A stretch of 64,000 nucleotides of DNA from positions 620,001 through 684,000 of the forward strand of contig CM034142.1 of assembly GCA_019914995.1 (NCBI GenBank), in the 5' to 3' direction. This document shows, one piece after another, positions 1-11,617 of this stretch (its first letter is position 1; every line of letters begins with the position of its first letter). The position numbers and the translations under genes are program-made. Origin of the DNA: Acanthochlamys bracteata. Its lineage: Eukaryota > Streptophyta > Magnoliopsida > Pandanales > Velloziaceae. Below the pieces are notes generated by a model. It saw nothing but the letters and a program-made list of their open reading frames with translations. It had not been told where the DNA came from and made no database searches.

Positions 1-820
1 AGCTGAAAGCTTCGCGTCTACTGAAGAGTGGAGCAGCGCAGTAGCAGAGTGTTTAAGAGCAGGGAAGTTGAGTCTTGCGAACTCGCCACGGAGACGGTAT
101 GCCGCCTTATCGTAAGCGAGCGCAGCTTCTTCCGCAGTATCGAAAGTTCCGAGCCAGAGACGTGTTCTGTTCTTCGGCAGACGGATTTCTGCAACCCATT
201 TTCCCCAGTGACGTTGTCGAACACCTCGGTAGAGCTTCGCCGGTTTCGACTGTGGTGCCTGAACAGATCCAGCAGCAGCAACAGGAGCAGAAACAGAATG
301 TTTCATGGGTTGAACTCGGGGACCCAAGTAACTCATGAAGTATTGTTGTTGTTGTTGTTGTTGTTGCTGCTGCTGTTGGAGACGGAGTTGAGTTTGAATT
401 TGTTGCATTTGAGCAGGTGAAAGATGAGTCAATCCGATCGAACTCGAACTCATCTGAGTTTGTTGATTGATAAAGCTGGGTTGTTGTTGGTTCATGGGTA
501 TGGAAGAAAACATGTCCATGAACTGTGTCTGAGTGGGTTGATGTTGAAGTGAAGAGGACGGCGAACAGAAAAGAGGGGAAGGAGATAAAGAGTAGAATGA
601 AGAAGATGGAGATGAAGAAGGGAAAGATGGTGAAGGAGTTTGTGAAAGAGAAGGAGAAGGAGAAGCACTGTGAATAAAAGGTTCAAGTGCTTTCATGAGT
701 TCTTCCCTAAAAGGATCAGAAGAAAAAAAGAAGAAGAAGAAGAAGAAGAAGAAGAAGGGATGAAGATGAAGAAGAGAAGGCTGGGGGACAGCTATTCAAC
801 AAGTCTATAGCTGTGGCCAT
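1..820 (-). CDS. RAP2-4: RAP2.4-like AP2/ERF transcription factor, 3' end outside window, frame break near N-terminus
   Basis: A nuclear DNA-binding regulator of the DREB A-6 (RAP2.4) group, a family that binds GCC/DRE-type promoter elements in stress and light responses. The minus strand from the ATG at 696-694 reads an S/P-rich N-terminus, a 12-residue glutamine run, and then one complete AP2 domain at about residues 155-213 ([36 protein letters not shown], ending ARLNFP). The window edge cuts the protein at about residue 232. Family members begin further upstream with a short MAxxIDxY-like start followed by DPxxEELMxALEPF. Both parts are present here but in different frames: an ATG at 820-818 opens [15 protein letters not shown], and the [14 protein letters not shown] block lies in the next frame. 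The break falls in an A7 run (723-729, T7 in sense) beside a CTT microsatellite. One base fewer in that run would restore a single frame. The leader upstream is pyrimidine-rich with a TATA box at 1390-1396. Confidence 0.9.
343..378. repeat. Glutamine-coding CAA/CAG microsatellite in the AP2/ERF gene
   Basis: Twelve trinucleotides, TTG and CTG on the plus strand, code for 12 consecutive glutamines between the [11 protein letters not shown] block and the AP2 domain. Length polymorphism between alleles is likely. Confidence 0.85.
723..756. repeat. A7 run followed by (GAA)9 microsatellite
   Basis: An A7 homopolymer at 723-729 runs directly into nine GAA units at 730-756. It lies in the N-terminal coding region of the AP2/ERF gene, and the frame break occurs in it. 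In the frame opened by the ATG at 820 the CTT strand codes a leucine run. Confidence 0.8.
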
Positions 821-1389
821 ACCCTTAGATTGAAGAAAAGAAGATAAAAGATCGAATCTTTTTGAAGAAATAAGGCTAGAAGTTCAAAAAATAAAAAAAG
901 CAACCTGGTTCTTACAACAAAATACAAAGAGCCAGATCTTAAAAAACAAAGAGGTATTTAGGTTAAAAGATTGCCTCTTTGTTCTAAACAAGAACAAAAG
1001 AAATGGAAAAACTAGTTGGAGGGTGTTGAAAAATGAACCCTCTTGTCTAAAAAACCAGAAAAAGGAAATTCAAGAAACAACTTAGGATCAGGGAGGTCTC
1101 TGATCTGAAAACCTTCAAAGTCTTCTATCAAAGAAAGAACCAATCGTTCTGCTTCCTTCTTCAAACAGAAGAAAACCAAGAAGATTTCAGAAAGAAACCA
1201 AAAGAACGATTACTCAGAGTTCAGAAAACAAACCTGTGCAGATCAGATCGAAGACTGTTGTTGAAGAAATTTTGAAGTCGCTCAAAATCTCACTTGAAGA
1301 GTGGAAGATGGGAAGGCTATGAAGAGTAGTGGAAGAATTGAGGGTGTTGATGAATTCTCTCTGAAGAAAATGGCGAAGAGTTCATGGAC
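821..1389 (-). other. 5' leader of the AP2/ERF gene
   Basis: This is the minus-strand leader between the TATA box and the ATG at 820. It is rich in CTT and TTC on the sense strand. A plausible leader intron starts near 1233 (sense CTGCACAG then GTTTGT), with several AG acceptors nearer the ATG. No convincing gene is seen in it. Confidence 0.45.
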
Positions 1390-1396
1390 TTATATA
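1390..1396 (-). promoter_or_regulatory. TATA box of the AP2/ERF gene
   Basis: TATATAA on the minus strand, about 570 bp upstream of the ATG at 820, in a region of higher GC than the flanking spacer. A plausible core promoter; the transcription start was inferred, not seen. Confidence 0.55.
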
Positions 1397-1522
1397 ACCC
1401 CAAAACTTATCCCACTTACCCCTTATCCCATAATTAACTCTCTTAATCTACACGCGATGGCATGGAATTCTCAATACTACTACGTCATCTTCCACAATGA
1501 ACAGAAGCCAATGAAATAATGA

Positions 1523-1528
1523 CACGTG
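1523..1528. promoter_or_regulatory. G-box (CACGTG) upstream of the AP2/ERF gene
   Basis: A palindromic CACGTG about 130 bp upstream of the TATA box, in GACACGTGTACG context. This is the core bound by plant bZIP and bHLH factors and fits a stress- or light-responsive gene. Confidence 0.4.
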
Positions 1529-2214
1529 TACGCGTTTCGTTGTTAGTGACTCGTGCATGATTTATAAAACCGTGCTTTGGCTTTTCTAGTTAGCGTTGGG
1601 TCGATTTGGTTACTGGTTAGTTGTAGACTTGTAGTCATAATTGTGACTCGGCTTAGCTTGGCTCGGCTTGGGCTTGGCTTCTGGTTTTGATTGGTGAAAT
1701 AGTAATAGAGCAATATTTTGCTTAAAGCACCTTGTATACAATAATTAGTTTTCCACCTCATATTGTTTTAATATTTTTAAACAAGTGTTTTTTTTTTCTT
1801 TTTTTAGAAAATCAAAATATTTGTTTAATGATCAAATCATGATTCTTTTTTTTAACAATAATGAGACTAAGGTCAAGACAAGAAGTTGTTCTTACAAAAT
1901 CTACTTTGAATCTTCATTGATAGATCATATAAGGTATGTGTTGAATGTTCTAGGCATTATAAATAAAAAAAAATAAAAACAAACACATGAAGATGAGACA
2001 TTGCATTGCTTTGCATGGATGAAATTTCTTGATTTTGAGGTGAGAAAAAAAATGTGATGTAGATGTTTGTGGGCTTAATCTAAAGTTTTATCAAAATCAA
2101 TTTCAATGAAAAATTCTTCTGGAATTGAGAAGGGTGCTCATGATAATACATGGCTTTTCCTAACCATATATAACCAAAAAGAAAATAGAAAAAAATAATT
2201 TACTTGCATGATTG

Positions 2215-2420
2215 CATAAAGACATGTTTTAATTATGTAAGTAAGATTCAAAAACTAAATTTTGTAAAATTAAAATTCAATAAAAATAAATTTCATTAGA
2301 AGTAAAATTTGAAATAATAATTGTAATATTTAATTTAAATTTAAAATTATATTTTAATAGAAGTAGAATTTGATGTACAAATAGAAAGATTTCGAAATAA
2401 TAATTAAAACATATTAAAAA
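2215..2420. mobile_element. Degenerate MITE, same family as 46139-46401
   Basis: The segment starts ACATGTTTTAATTATG and contains the repeated AGTAAAATTTG / GTAGAATTTGATGT pattern and the AATAATAATTAAAACAT block seen in the copies at 21336, 40061 and 46139. It is an eroded copy whose ends are not clear. Confidence 0.45.
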
Positions 2421-3703
2421 ATAAAATAATATTTTTTACAATTAAAATATGCTTTAAATAAAAAAAAAACCTTTATTTTCTAGAATTAAACTATGTATTG
2501 TTTCCTAAATATTTAACCAACATATATTGGATTTGAATTTTATAAAATATTATTCTAATTTATCTTTCTAAAGTTGAGCCGTAAACTCTTATAAGCCGTT
2601 GAAATATTTGGCTCAAAGCCATGAAATGATGAAAAGAGATGAGAAGATGAACAACGAATTATTAATGAGTTGATTGATCATTTTCCCATTCAAACAAAAT
2701 TTAATTGTGTTACTTAAAACTTGGAAAGATTTAAGGAAGAAAATCATCACTAAAAACAATATAGCCTGTTAAGTAACTGAAGTTGAGTGTGATAGCTAAC
2801 CATAGTTAAACAAAAGCAATCGACGTTGGAAAAATATAAAACTCAACAACTTTTAGAGCATAATCGCCACCAAATTTTATTTTATCAATCTAAATTTTAA
2901 ACTTAGATTATTTTATATATTTTAAAATATTTTTTAAACAAAAATAATTTTGTTTTTTAAAAAATAATTTCTATTTTCTTATTTTAAAAAATAATAAAAA
3001 ATCTCATTATGATAGATTTTTTTATACTTTTTAAATTTTTAAATAAATTCTCTAAATATTTACAATAATATATTAAATATTAAAAAACTAACTTTGAAAA
3101 AGTAATACCAAACAATCTCTTAATTATTACTTTAAATTTACATTTATCTTTATTAAATTTATTTTATCAAAATTTTATTCTAAATTTATTTCTACGGAAT
3201 TTTACGACTTATATTAGATGTGAGATTTTGACCAATAAAATTAGGCTTTTTATTAATAAAAATTTTATAATTTACTTTCATTTATAAAACTTATTTATAA
3301 TATTATAAAATATAAAATTAGACATTCGGTTATTATAATTTATTTTATATAACTAATTTTCACCTTAAAAAAATAGTAAAATACACTACATACCATCATA
3401 AGTTTTATCAAGAATAATTTAAATAGAAGTCAAATCTAAGCAAATTAATATGAAAAGATCTTGTTCAAGTGTGAACATAATATAAAAAATTTGTAAACTA
3501 ATTAATAAACTTGAGTTAAATTAAACTATGGTTAAGTTTCAACTCAGATCAATATTGTAATAGTTTGGTCAAATTTGGAGTATTGCAAAAAGGAGTGGAG
3601 TGAAGAAGAAGTAGAAGACTTTTTATTGGATTTTGTTGCGGCGCGTGCAAAGCAAAAAATAAAACAAAGCAAAGCGTAAAGAAAGAAAGAAAAACTTTGT
3701 TCA

Positions 3704-3850
3704 TAATTGCTTATCAATTTTAATAAAATTTTTAATTCTAATAAAATTATGTATATTTTTTTAAAATACTTTTTATAAATTTAAACAATATAGATAAATA
3801 TAGATTATAAAAAAATTATATATATAATTTTTAATTTTTAATAAGCAATT
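3704..3850. mobile_element. Short AT-rich inverted-repeat element
   Basis: About 147 bp bounded by an inverted AATTGCTTAT: AATTGCTTATCAA on the left, and the reverse complement of TTTAATAAGCAATT on the right. The inside is almost pure A and T. The same ATTGCTTAT end occurs in the element at about 39545. Confidence 0.5.
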
Positions 3851-4683
3851 CAACTTTTGAAATTTTGCTAAGCAGGAGAAACTTATGAATATGAATGAAG
3901 GAGTAGCATCTTTTGCATTTTTTTTCTTTCCAAACTTCCATTAATGATGGTGATCCCTTTCCCTTTCCCCTCCCCACTTCTCAATCTTTTTCTTTTTGGA
4001 CATTTCCTACTTGCTTTGAGAGCATGTTTAAATACCCACCTTAACTCTTGGCTTTTTTTTTTTTCAGATTTTTAAATTTGTTCATTTTTACTATTCAAAA
4101 TTCTATTTTTATTTGTAAAGTTTTACTATAAATTTTATTTTATATATTTTAATTGTAATATCAAATTTTATTTTTATCGAATTTAACTTTTCGCTAAAAT
4201 TTACTTTTACAGAGCTCATTTTTAATGCAATATTCATGTCTTTATTAAGTTATTTAGTCATTCATAAATAAATTTTTAAAAGTATATAAGATAAAATAAA
4301 ATACACTTCTTTATTAAATTCATGAAATATAGATTATTGAGAAAATAAATTTAATTTATAAATTAATAAGATAGTCACTTAAAGTTATCCAATTATAACT
4401 TTTCTAATGTAACTTTATATAATTAGTGTTAGTTTATTAATATGGTATGATGTAACTATATATGTTTTCATTAAATAAACATATCCCATCATTTTCTCAT
4501 GAAAAAAGAAAATCATGTAGCACAAGATAGTCAAAAGCTATTAAATCTCAAAACATATCCTTCATTATATAGGAAAATGACATTTGATATCATGCCATGC
4601 TTTACTTACCAAGGAACATAATTACATATTTGTTACTAATTAAAATAATTTGGATGATCTTAAAAAAAATTTAAAAAAAAAAA

Positions 4684-4707
4684 AATATATATATATATAT
4701 ATATATT
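4684..4707. repeat. (AT)n microsatellite
   Basis: An uninterrupted AT dinucleotide run of about 11 units following an A-rich stretch. Confidence 0.85.
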
Positions 4708-4869
4708 GGTATAAATAAAAGTAAATTAAAAAAATTATTTTTTATTAGAAAAGAGTAACTTATAAGAATGAAAAAATAGGTCATGTGGTATGCGATTAAT
4801 AATATTAAATTATTGGACTGCTATTTATTATAATTTTTTATAATATTTTATAAAATTTGTTTAATAATA

Positions 4870-4919
<50 letters not shown>
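4870..4919. repeat. (TTA)n microsatellite
   Basis: A perfect trinucleotide run of about 16 ATT/TTA units in intergenic DNA. Likely polymorphic and usable as an SSR marker. Confidence 0.95.
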
Positions 4920-4920
<1 letters not shown>

Positions 4921-4979
4921 ATAAAAATAAAATTTATTTATCAAAATATGATAAAAATAGTTTTTATTTAAAAAACTAG

Positions 4980-5082
4980 TTTTCATAAATACTCAATATC
5001 TATAAAATCGTTTTTCTTAGATACTCTATAAAATTGAGTAGTTTTCATAACTACTCAATATCTATAAAATCGTTTTTCATAA
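4980..5082. repeat. Tandem duplication, period about 61 bp
   Basis: The block TTTTCATAAATACTCAATAT followed by CTATAAAATCGTTTTTC at about 4980 recurs from 5041 with few changes. Confidence 0.75.
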
Positions 5083-5330
5083 CTGCTAGTATGCATTAGT
5101 TTTTCTTCCTCTTTCACATTAATTTAAAAGTTGAAACTATTTGTAGATGACGGAGATTTTTAGAAATAATTATAAAATAATTAAATAATAATTTATTTTA
5201 TTTTATTAATATAATAAAATTTAAAAATTTTTATTATATAAAATTTTACTTTATAAATACTTTTAAATATTCCGAGAATGGGCCGGAACGGGCAGCGACA
5301 CCAGCTGCTTACTGAGGCAGGCAACGATTT

Positions 5331-5545
5331 CGGAGCGTTTGAAATTACTTATAAAATAAAATATTTTTAAAAAAAATATTTTTTTTTTAAAGAATAAAAA
5401 TATATTAAAAAAATTTTATTACATAAAATTTTTTATATTTTTTAAATTTTTAAATAAATTTTTTAAATACTTAATAAAATATATATTAAAAAAATATAAA
5501 ATGAACAAAAATTAAAAGGCAGTGTCTGAGAGGCAATCCCAAACG
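5331..5545. mobile_element. Tourist-like AT-rich MITE
   Basis: The left end reads GAGCGTTTGAAATTACTTAT and the right end CAATCCCAAACG, which reads CGTTTGGGATTG in inverted orientation. The roughly 215-bp body is AT-rich and shares the ATTTTTAAATAAATTTTTTA core with the copies at 23434 and 39545. No clear target duplication was found. Confidence 0.55.
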
Positions 5546-6110
5546 AATCGATTCTTGAAGCGCTGTATTATAAACGATAAAAGTTGAACTCTGCTTAGAT
5601 TCAACTATATCAACTACTAGCATGAAAAAAAATTTCAGCAAAATAAGCTCATAAATGAATAAAATTTTTATATATAGTTGTAGTTTTAAAATGATCTTCT
5701 GTATTTAGGAATATTTGAAAGTGATGAGCTTCATTATTTTTATTTATAAAATAAAAATAAAAATAAAATATTTATTATATAAAATTTTTTATTTTAAAAT
5801 TTTAACTAAATTTTGTAAAAAATTTATTAAAAACTATAAAATTAAAATTAGAAAGTGATTTTAGGGAACGATCCAGCCAAACACATTCGGCTGTGTGAGA
5901 AGGTTTATGAAAATAATTTTTTTCTAAAATGAAATATAATTTTTATTATATTTTTATAATATTTTTAAATAAAAAATTTTTTATACTATATAAATTTTTA
6001 AATAAATTTTATAAATTATTATAAAAATTTTATTAAAAAATATAAAATAAAATAATATTGATAAAAGAATTTTGTAAAATAAAATACCAAACAGTCTCTT
6101 GGTTATATTT

Positions 6111-6535
6111 CCTCCGGAGGAGGTGGAGGCTTGTTGGTGAACTGCAAGTGCCATTTTCATGCACGTTCACCTTCACACGTCTTTCACTCGAGAACTACGA
6201 ACGAATCAAAAGATGAACAATTTCGATATATGGCCTTGCTGCTGGACAACATATGTAACTAATTTAAACACTATATTCTTTCTACTTGAATGAATCCCAC
6301 GTTTATCAATCTTATGTGTGTTTCGAAATTGGTACATGTTTACGAAAACATACAGCCACAACTTAGACACGCGCGCAACTCTGGCAAGGGGGAAAAATCC
6401 AACCTGTACATGCCATTTGGCCTTGTCCACCTAAAATTCCAAAATATTTGCATCTAAGAACTGCCTCACTCTAAAAGCAACACTCCCTTGCACTCTGCGA
6501 ATAATCTATGCACATAAGTTGATGAATAGCTATGC
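6111..6535 (-). other. 3' flank and probable 3' UTR of the WD40 gene
   Basis: This lies directly after the WD40 stop codon on the minus strand. GC content is close to that of the gene, and base composition falls to AT-rich spacer left of about 6110. No separate gene is seen. Confidence 0.5.
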
Positions 6536-9500
6536 TTACAGGAAACAGTCCTGGTAACTATTATAATGTCTACGGTTGAACTCCAATAAACTTCCATATG
6601 TACGATCTGCTATGCCCACAAAGAAAGCTTGTGTGTCTGGGCTGAAGGAAATTCCAGCGATCTCACCGAACAGATCAATCTCTTGTGCTCTGGAGAAATT
6701 TGAGCCAACGTCAAAGATGTGCACAAAATCGGCGGGCTCTGCCATTGCCATGAACCGACCATCCGATGAGAACTTGATGCCTCTTATAGCTCCCATCCTG
6801 CCTTTCAGTACGGCCAAGGCCTTTGATGTATTTCTCACGTCCCACAGTCTGCAGGTTGTGTCCTGGTTTCCTGTGGCTAAGATATTACCATCTGGATGCC
6901 AAGCTGAGGAGAATGAGTAGTCCAAATGGCCTCTTAAGTTGCCAATTACCTAAATATTTGTACATACCATCAACTATTTGCATGTCTAAACCACTTCAAT
7001 GTGGGAAATTAATGATGAGAGAGCTACTTACTTTTCCTGATTGTGCATCAGACAACAGGCAGTCTTGACTATCACCAAGAACAGCTAGTATTTTATCATC
7101 AGGGCTCACAGAAGTGTTCTGGCAAAAAAACCAAAGCAGACTTGTTTCTAATATAGTGATGAAAACGTTTAAACACAGAATCTAATAGGATGTAATATAC
7201 TCACGTTAATGGACCATGAGAAAGGGAATCGACTGAGTAGAGTAGAAGTTTGAGAGTCGAAAATTCTCACATTGCCATCGTTGTTTGCCGACATGACACG
7301 AGTTGCACCGCTGCAGGAGTAGAGCTCCATTCTTAAAAATTAATACTACGAGCACAAAGTAAAATTGGCAGAGTGGAGTGGACAAAACTTACTTAGGGGT
7401 GTTGTAGGTGTCCACAGCATTGGTGATGGCATTCTCATCAGCAGTCACTTTGGTGCAAAAGGCAACTCCAGGTTGGTTCAGATACTGGCAAGAGAGTAAA
7501 AACAACCACTGAGAGCCAGTCAAGAAAGGACCTCATAAAGCGTAAGCTTGACAAGCAACTGTTTGTACCTTGCAAATAAGTTCCCCTTGAAAACCACCAG
7601 CAACTATTAATCCATCTTTCACAACCATTGTGCTGATTTGCACTCTTGAAAGAGGCTGTGATGAAGCACCACGTAGTTTCTGTATATGAGCAGGTCACCA
7701 TCACATTAAAGCGGAGAAACAGATGTTTAGCATAAAAATCCAACAACATTCAAAGTGAGACCAACCTGTGAGGACACAATTTGACCGGCCACATTAAGCA
7801 CTTCCTTACTTCTTCGAAGAACTGGTGACCAGTGCAAAACTGAGTAATTTTGCATCATGTAAACATCATGCTTTGATGTAGCCCAAATTAGGTTCCTCAG
7901 CTGCAAGCATGACACAAGTTAGACAAGCCACTTCAACAAAAATAAAGAATAGAAATCTCAAGAGGAAGAACTTCCATAAAAGAAACATTACTTTTCTGTC
8001 ATCAAGTTACACACAAGATACTGACATTAATGTCTACACTACATTGATGACAGCCTATAGCTATTGATCTTGCCAACCATTATAAATTCCTAGGAAAATG
8101 TGCATCAGTTTCAACAATAGCATCACTAACAACAACAAGTGCAGCGTAGACTTGGTTTCATTCAGAATAAGGACACCTTCTGCCAAAGCAATCTCAAGAG
8201 CAAGTATACCATAAAATGAAGACACTTCGAAAGCCACAAAAGACCTTTTGAAGTAACCTATGCGACTACAGGTTTTATTAGGAAAACTATGTACAAATGT
8301 ATAAATTTATGCTTGTTTAGATGTTATTTTAAACAAACAGTCTAAGATCTGTGGGCTTGTCAATGGTGATTGCAGTAAACCAGAATATGAACACAGATAT
8401 GAATATGAAAGAATGAACTAGAGCTGCCAGTATTATAAATTAACATTAGTGATCAAATAAATAAACTACAAGTAATTGCAGCTTGGCAATATGCGAGTTA
8501 GAAACTGTGACAACAGAATGCAACAATTGATTAGGAGATCTTATCAAGATAAAGCTAAAAGATTATGCAATACAACAAGGGGCTCGCCAAAAGTGATAGA
8601 TAAATATTGGACCCTATCATGTCCAAAAGAGGTCTAAATATAATGGACATGGATGTTCCAGTACTTCTCCTATCATACCATATAGTTAAGGTCCTCTTAT
8701 TGCGCCAGCTGCTCAGTAGGATTGCCACCCTGCTTTTTTATGCTGTCAAGAGTATAATAAGACCGTATAGCCTAAATAATAAATTTAAAATAGGGTTAAC
8801 AAGCATAATATATAACTAGAGTGAATTACTGCATATACATAAGCTTTAAGTTGATCAAACGATAGACAAAGAAACAAACACGCATCATGTATGAGCCTAG
8901 AACTTTCTTCATTCAATAAGATATGGGAAGAAGTGTCCTTCGGGATTCAATGTGTATCCCACAAACTGTGTAACAGCATTGTAGGCTCATACAATGTGTC
9001 CCAAGGGATTGTACATGTGTATCTCACCAACTTTGTGTAACAGCATTGATGACAAAGCCTAGCTAAGGTTCACACGACAATATGAAGGCACAAATTGCTC
9101 ATTCAAATAGGATACGACCCAAAGAAATGCCAAAACGAAGACAGGGAAGAAACAAAATAGGGGAAGACCACCCAAAGAAATGCCAAAAGGAAAACGGCGA
9201 AGAAAGAGCGGAGCTTCAAGTCAAACTCAGCCCTACTGTTTAATATCATAAAAGATAGTTTCACGTTCTAAGGAAGCATGGGGCAAAATGAGTACATGAA
9301 CAACTAATCCACCAAATTTCGGTGAGTTTATCAAAACAAAAGTAAAAAGGAGACATAGAGAGCATCAAATGAAATGCCATAAACCAAAGCGTGAGCAAGG
9401 AAAGTAAGAGAAAAGACCTTGGAGTTGCTCAATAGTCTCTCTAAAATGTTTTTTAACTTTTCTTCTTTTTTTTGGGGTAAAAAATGGTCTTCATAAGAAT

Positions 9501-11046
9501 CAATCCCTCGATGCTATGCTAAATCCATTATATAAACCACTTAAGAGAGTTGTCTTCAGGGGTTACATCCCCAAAGAAATGCATTAGCCAAGCAACAAAT
9601 ATGCATAAGGACAACAAGTACTAATGTATTATGTCATGGTTACTAGTGGAGGCATTCTATCAGCATTTTTCTAGAAGGAAATTAGCACATCAGACATTCA
9701 TTATAAGGAATCTAAGCATCCATTAAAACTAGAAGCTTACAAAAGCAGAAATCTTACCTCCTTCCTAGAACAACAACAATGCTTGATGAATTTATACAAC
9801 AGTATTATCACAAAGCTAGTCTATAACACATTATATTACAACGACCTGCAAAACTCTTAGCTTCAAACAGGAAATGAAGAGTATAGCTACATGTGACCAT
9901 AATACTTGACAAGGAATTATGGGCATTTCCAATTTCAAGGATCGTGCATGAAATAGGAGTAGTGCACTAATGTTTCATTTCTAGCATCCATGGTATTGAC
10001 TTGAAGAGTATGCAAGATGATGCATGGACAAGAACAAGAATGAAGTGATTTTCCATATAAAAGAGTAGCTTAAAGACTTGATGCTAATCTACACAGCATC
10101 CTAAAAGAATAAAAGATAAGAAATTGAAACAAATGTGTATTTGAACCTAAGGAAGGAAGAAAACAAAGCTAAATACACTGAGTAAATTACTAGGGAAACT
10201 AAGTCATTCTAGCAGATGAGCAAACATCAATGATAACCATTAATAATTGATTTATGCATTGTGATGGGTGTCAGCACAACACCAAGTTCCCTACTTAGTG
10301 AATGTTTCAAAAGCAAACAACTACAGAATTGCAAAGCTGGATTAGATTCACTACCTGAAAATGAACTATAGTTGACTTCACAACCCTTGTATTGAACCGG
10401 AAGTCATAGAAGTTGCTTTGTTTCTCAACTGCCATGCACTCCTATTTATTCAAAAGTAAGAAACCATTAGCTTTATTTGGCATATGTGACCATGTTTTTT
10501 TTCTTTTCTAAAGATTTCAATTCTTTATGCTTTATCTAGCTTTCTTAGAAAGAATTTTTCTCTTTTTGATAACCATGTTTATTTCTACCATGAAGGAAAC
10601 ACCAAGCAGTGATGTTTACCTTCTCCAGCTCCACACGGGATCTCTGGAGAGACTCATAGTTCTTGTACTGTTTTAGTCTCATCTCCCGATACTTGTCCCT
10701 AGTATAGTTCAACCTCTCCCAGGGAATTCCTTGAATATCTTTTCCTTTCCTGGCCTCTGAAGCTGATGTATCAGTCTTCTGTTTATCCTAAACAACAGAA
10801 ATTGAAGTCCAATAAATAACGACATAATTTCCAAAAAGAAATCATAAAAGATCGATCTTTTCGATTCAAAACATGATGAGTAACTCAAATTACCTCTTCG
10901 AACTCGTCGTTGAACTCGAATTCATCAGCTCTCTCTTGCTGGTTGTCATCATCATCATCAGATTCAAATTGACCATCATCATAATCAACCATGTCCAGGT
11001 AGTCTTCTACCACATACTCCAAATCGTCGGCTATGTACTGATCCAT
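6536..11046 (-). CDS. WD40-repeat protein, C2A9.03-like family, nine exons, intact
   Basis: A plant member of the conserved family named after fission yeast WD-repeat protein C2A9.03. Its molecular role is not established. Coding exons (minus): 11046-10894, 10787-10620, 10441-10355, 7900-7766, 7679-7569, 7484-7393, 7310-7205, 7118-7032, 6949-6536. All borders are GT..AG, phases match, and the joined frame gives 450 aa. The N-terminus is strongly acidic (MDQYIADDLEYVVEDYLDMV, then a D/E-rich stretch). A charged helical segment follows (YREMRLKQYKNYESLSRS), then WD40 blades: RVMSANNDGNVRIFDSQT, ILAVLGDSQDCLLSDAQSGK, SAWHPDGNILATGNQDTTCR..LWDVR, and FSSDGRFMAMAEPADFVHIFD. The start is the first ATG after the TATA-bearing leader and matches the family length. 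Intron 3 is unusually long at 2.45 kb. A scaffold role in the nucleus is inference from the fold only. Confidence 0.92.
8933..9048. repeat. Imperfect tandem duplication in WD40 intron 3
   Basis: A unit of about 50 bp (GTGTCC..GGGATT..ATGTGTATC..ACTGTGTAACAGCATTG) occurs at 8933 and again at 8996, a period of about 63-66 bp. Confidence 0.75.
9117..9207. repeat. Second tandem duplication in WD40 intron 3
   Basis: ACCCAAAGAAATGCCAAAA followed by a GA-rich tail occurs at about 9117 and again at about 9170. Confidence 0.7.
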
Positions 11047-11617
11047 GATTCTATAAACTATTCACAATACATAAAACAAATAAGTAAGCTGAACTACAAC
11101 AAAATTTGCAGCAATCAATCAAATTAAAAATGGAACAAGCACTACATGCCACTGAAAATCAAAACAAAATTACAAGTTAGACAAAGGTTCAGCACTAATA
11201 ACCCAAAATTAGAAGGACATCTAATAGTAGTGATTTTTACCGGAGAAACTACATTAAAAATCTTAGCTTTTTACCCTTAAAATTTTTTTTAAAAAAGACC
11301 TAAAATTTTGTCAAACACCACTTAAACCAGAAATTTCAGACACATAAGGAGAAAAAAAGAAGTTAAAACACTACCCCAAATATATTCAAAATAATCTACA
11401 AAAGACATAAAACTTCCCCACCAAAAAAGAAAAAATAGAAGAAACAGACTGCAGAATTACCTTTAAGAATCAAATAGAAGCTGTAGATGTTTTCAATCAA
11501 TCAACGATATTGAAAATTTTAAAAAATGTTCAGAAAATTTGTACTTGAATAATTTTTTAGAGAAACTTTTTTGTAGTTTGTCCCTAGAATTCTTATAGAG
11601 TGATGAAGATATATATA
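11047..11617 (-). promoter_or_regulatory. 5' leader and TATA box of the WD40 gene
   Basis: TATATATA lies at 11610-11617 on the minus strand. A noncoding first exon appears to end in sense TTCTTAAAG then GTAATTC at about 11462. A sense acceptor GAATAG stands just before the ATG at about 11056. The exon-intron structure of the leader is inferred from splice motifs only. Confidence 0.5.

Larger units (their letters stand above)
1400..6110. other. AT-rich intergenic tract between the AP2/ERF and WD40 genes
   Basis: No gene is supported here. The tract is mostly A and T and consists largely of degenerate short elements of the kinds listed separately, plus microsatellites. Open frames on either strand are short and of low complexity. 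A small GC-rich island at about 5275-5335 sits between two AT-rich elements and has no recognisable coding content. Confidence 0.6.
7901..10354 (-). other. Large intron 3 of the WD40 gene
   Basis: The 2454-bp intron separates the exon ending VVKSTIVHFQ from the exon beginning LRNLIWATSK. It holds two local tandem duplications and no open frame I would call a gene. The other introns of this gene are roughly 80-180 bp. Confidence 0.8.

Noticed and set aside
28..420. 130-codon open frame on the plus strand over the AP2/ERF gene
   Set aside because: It is the antisense of a clear AP2 domain and glutamine run; its leucine run comes from the reverse of CAA/CAG.
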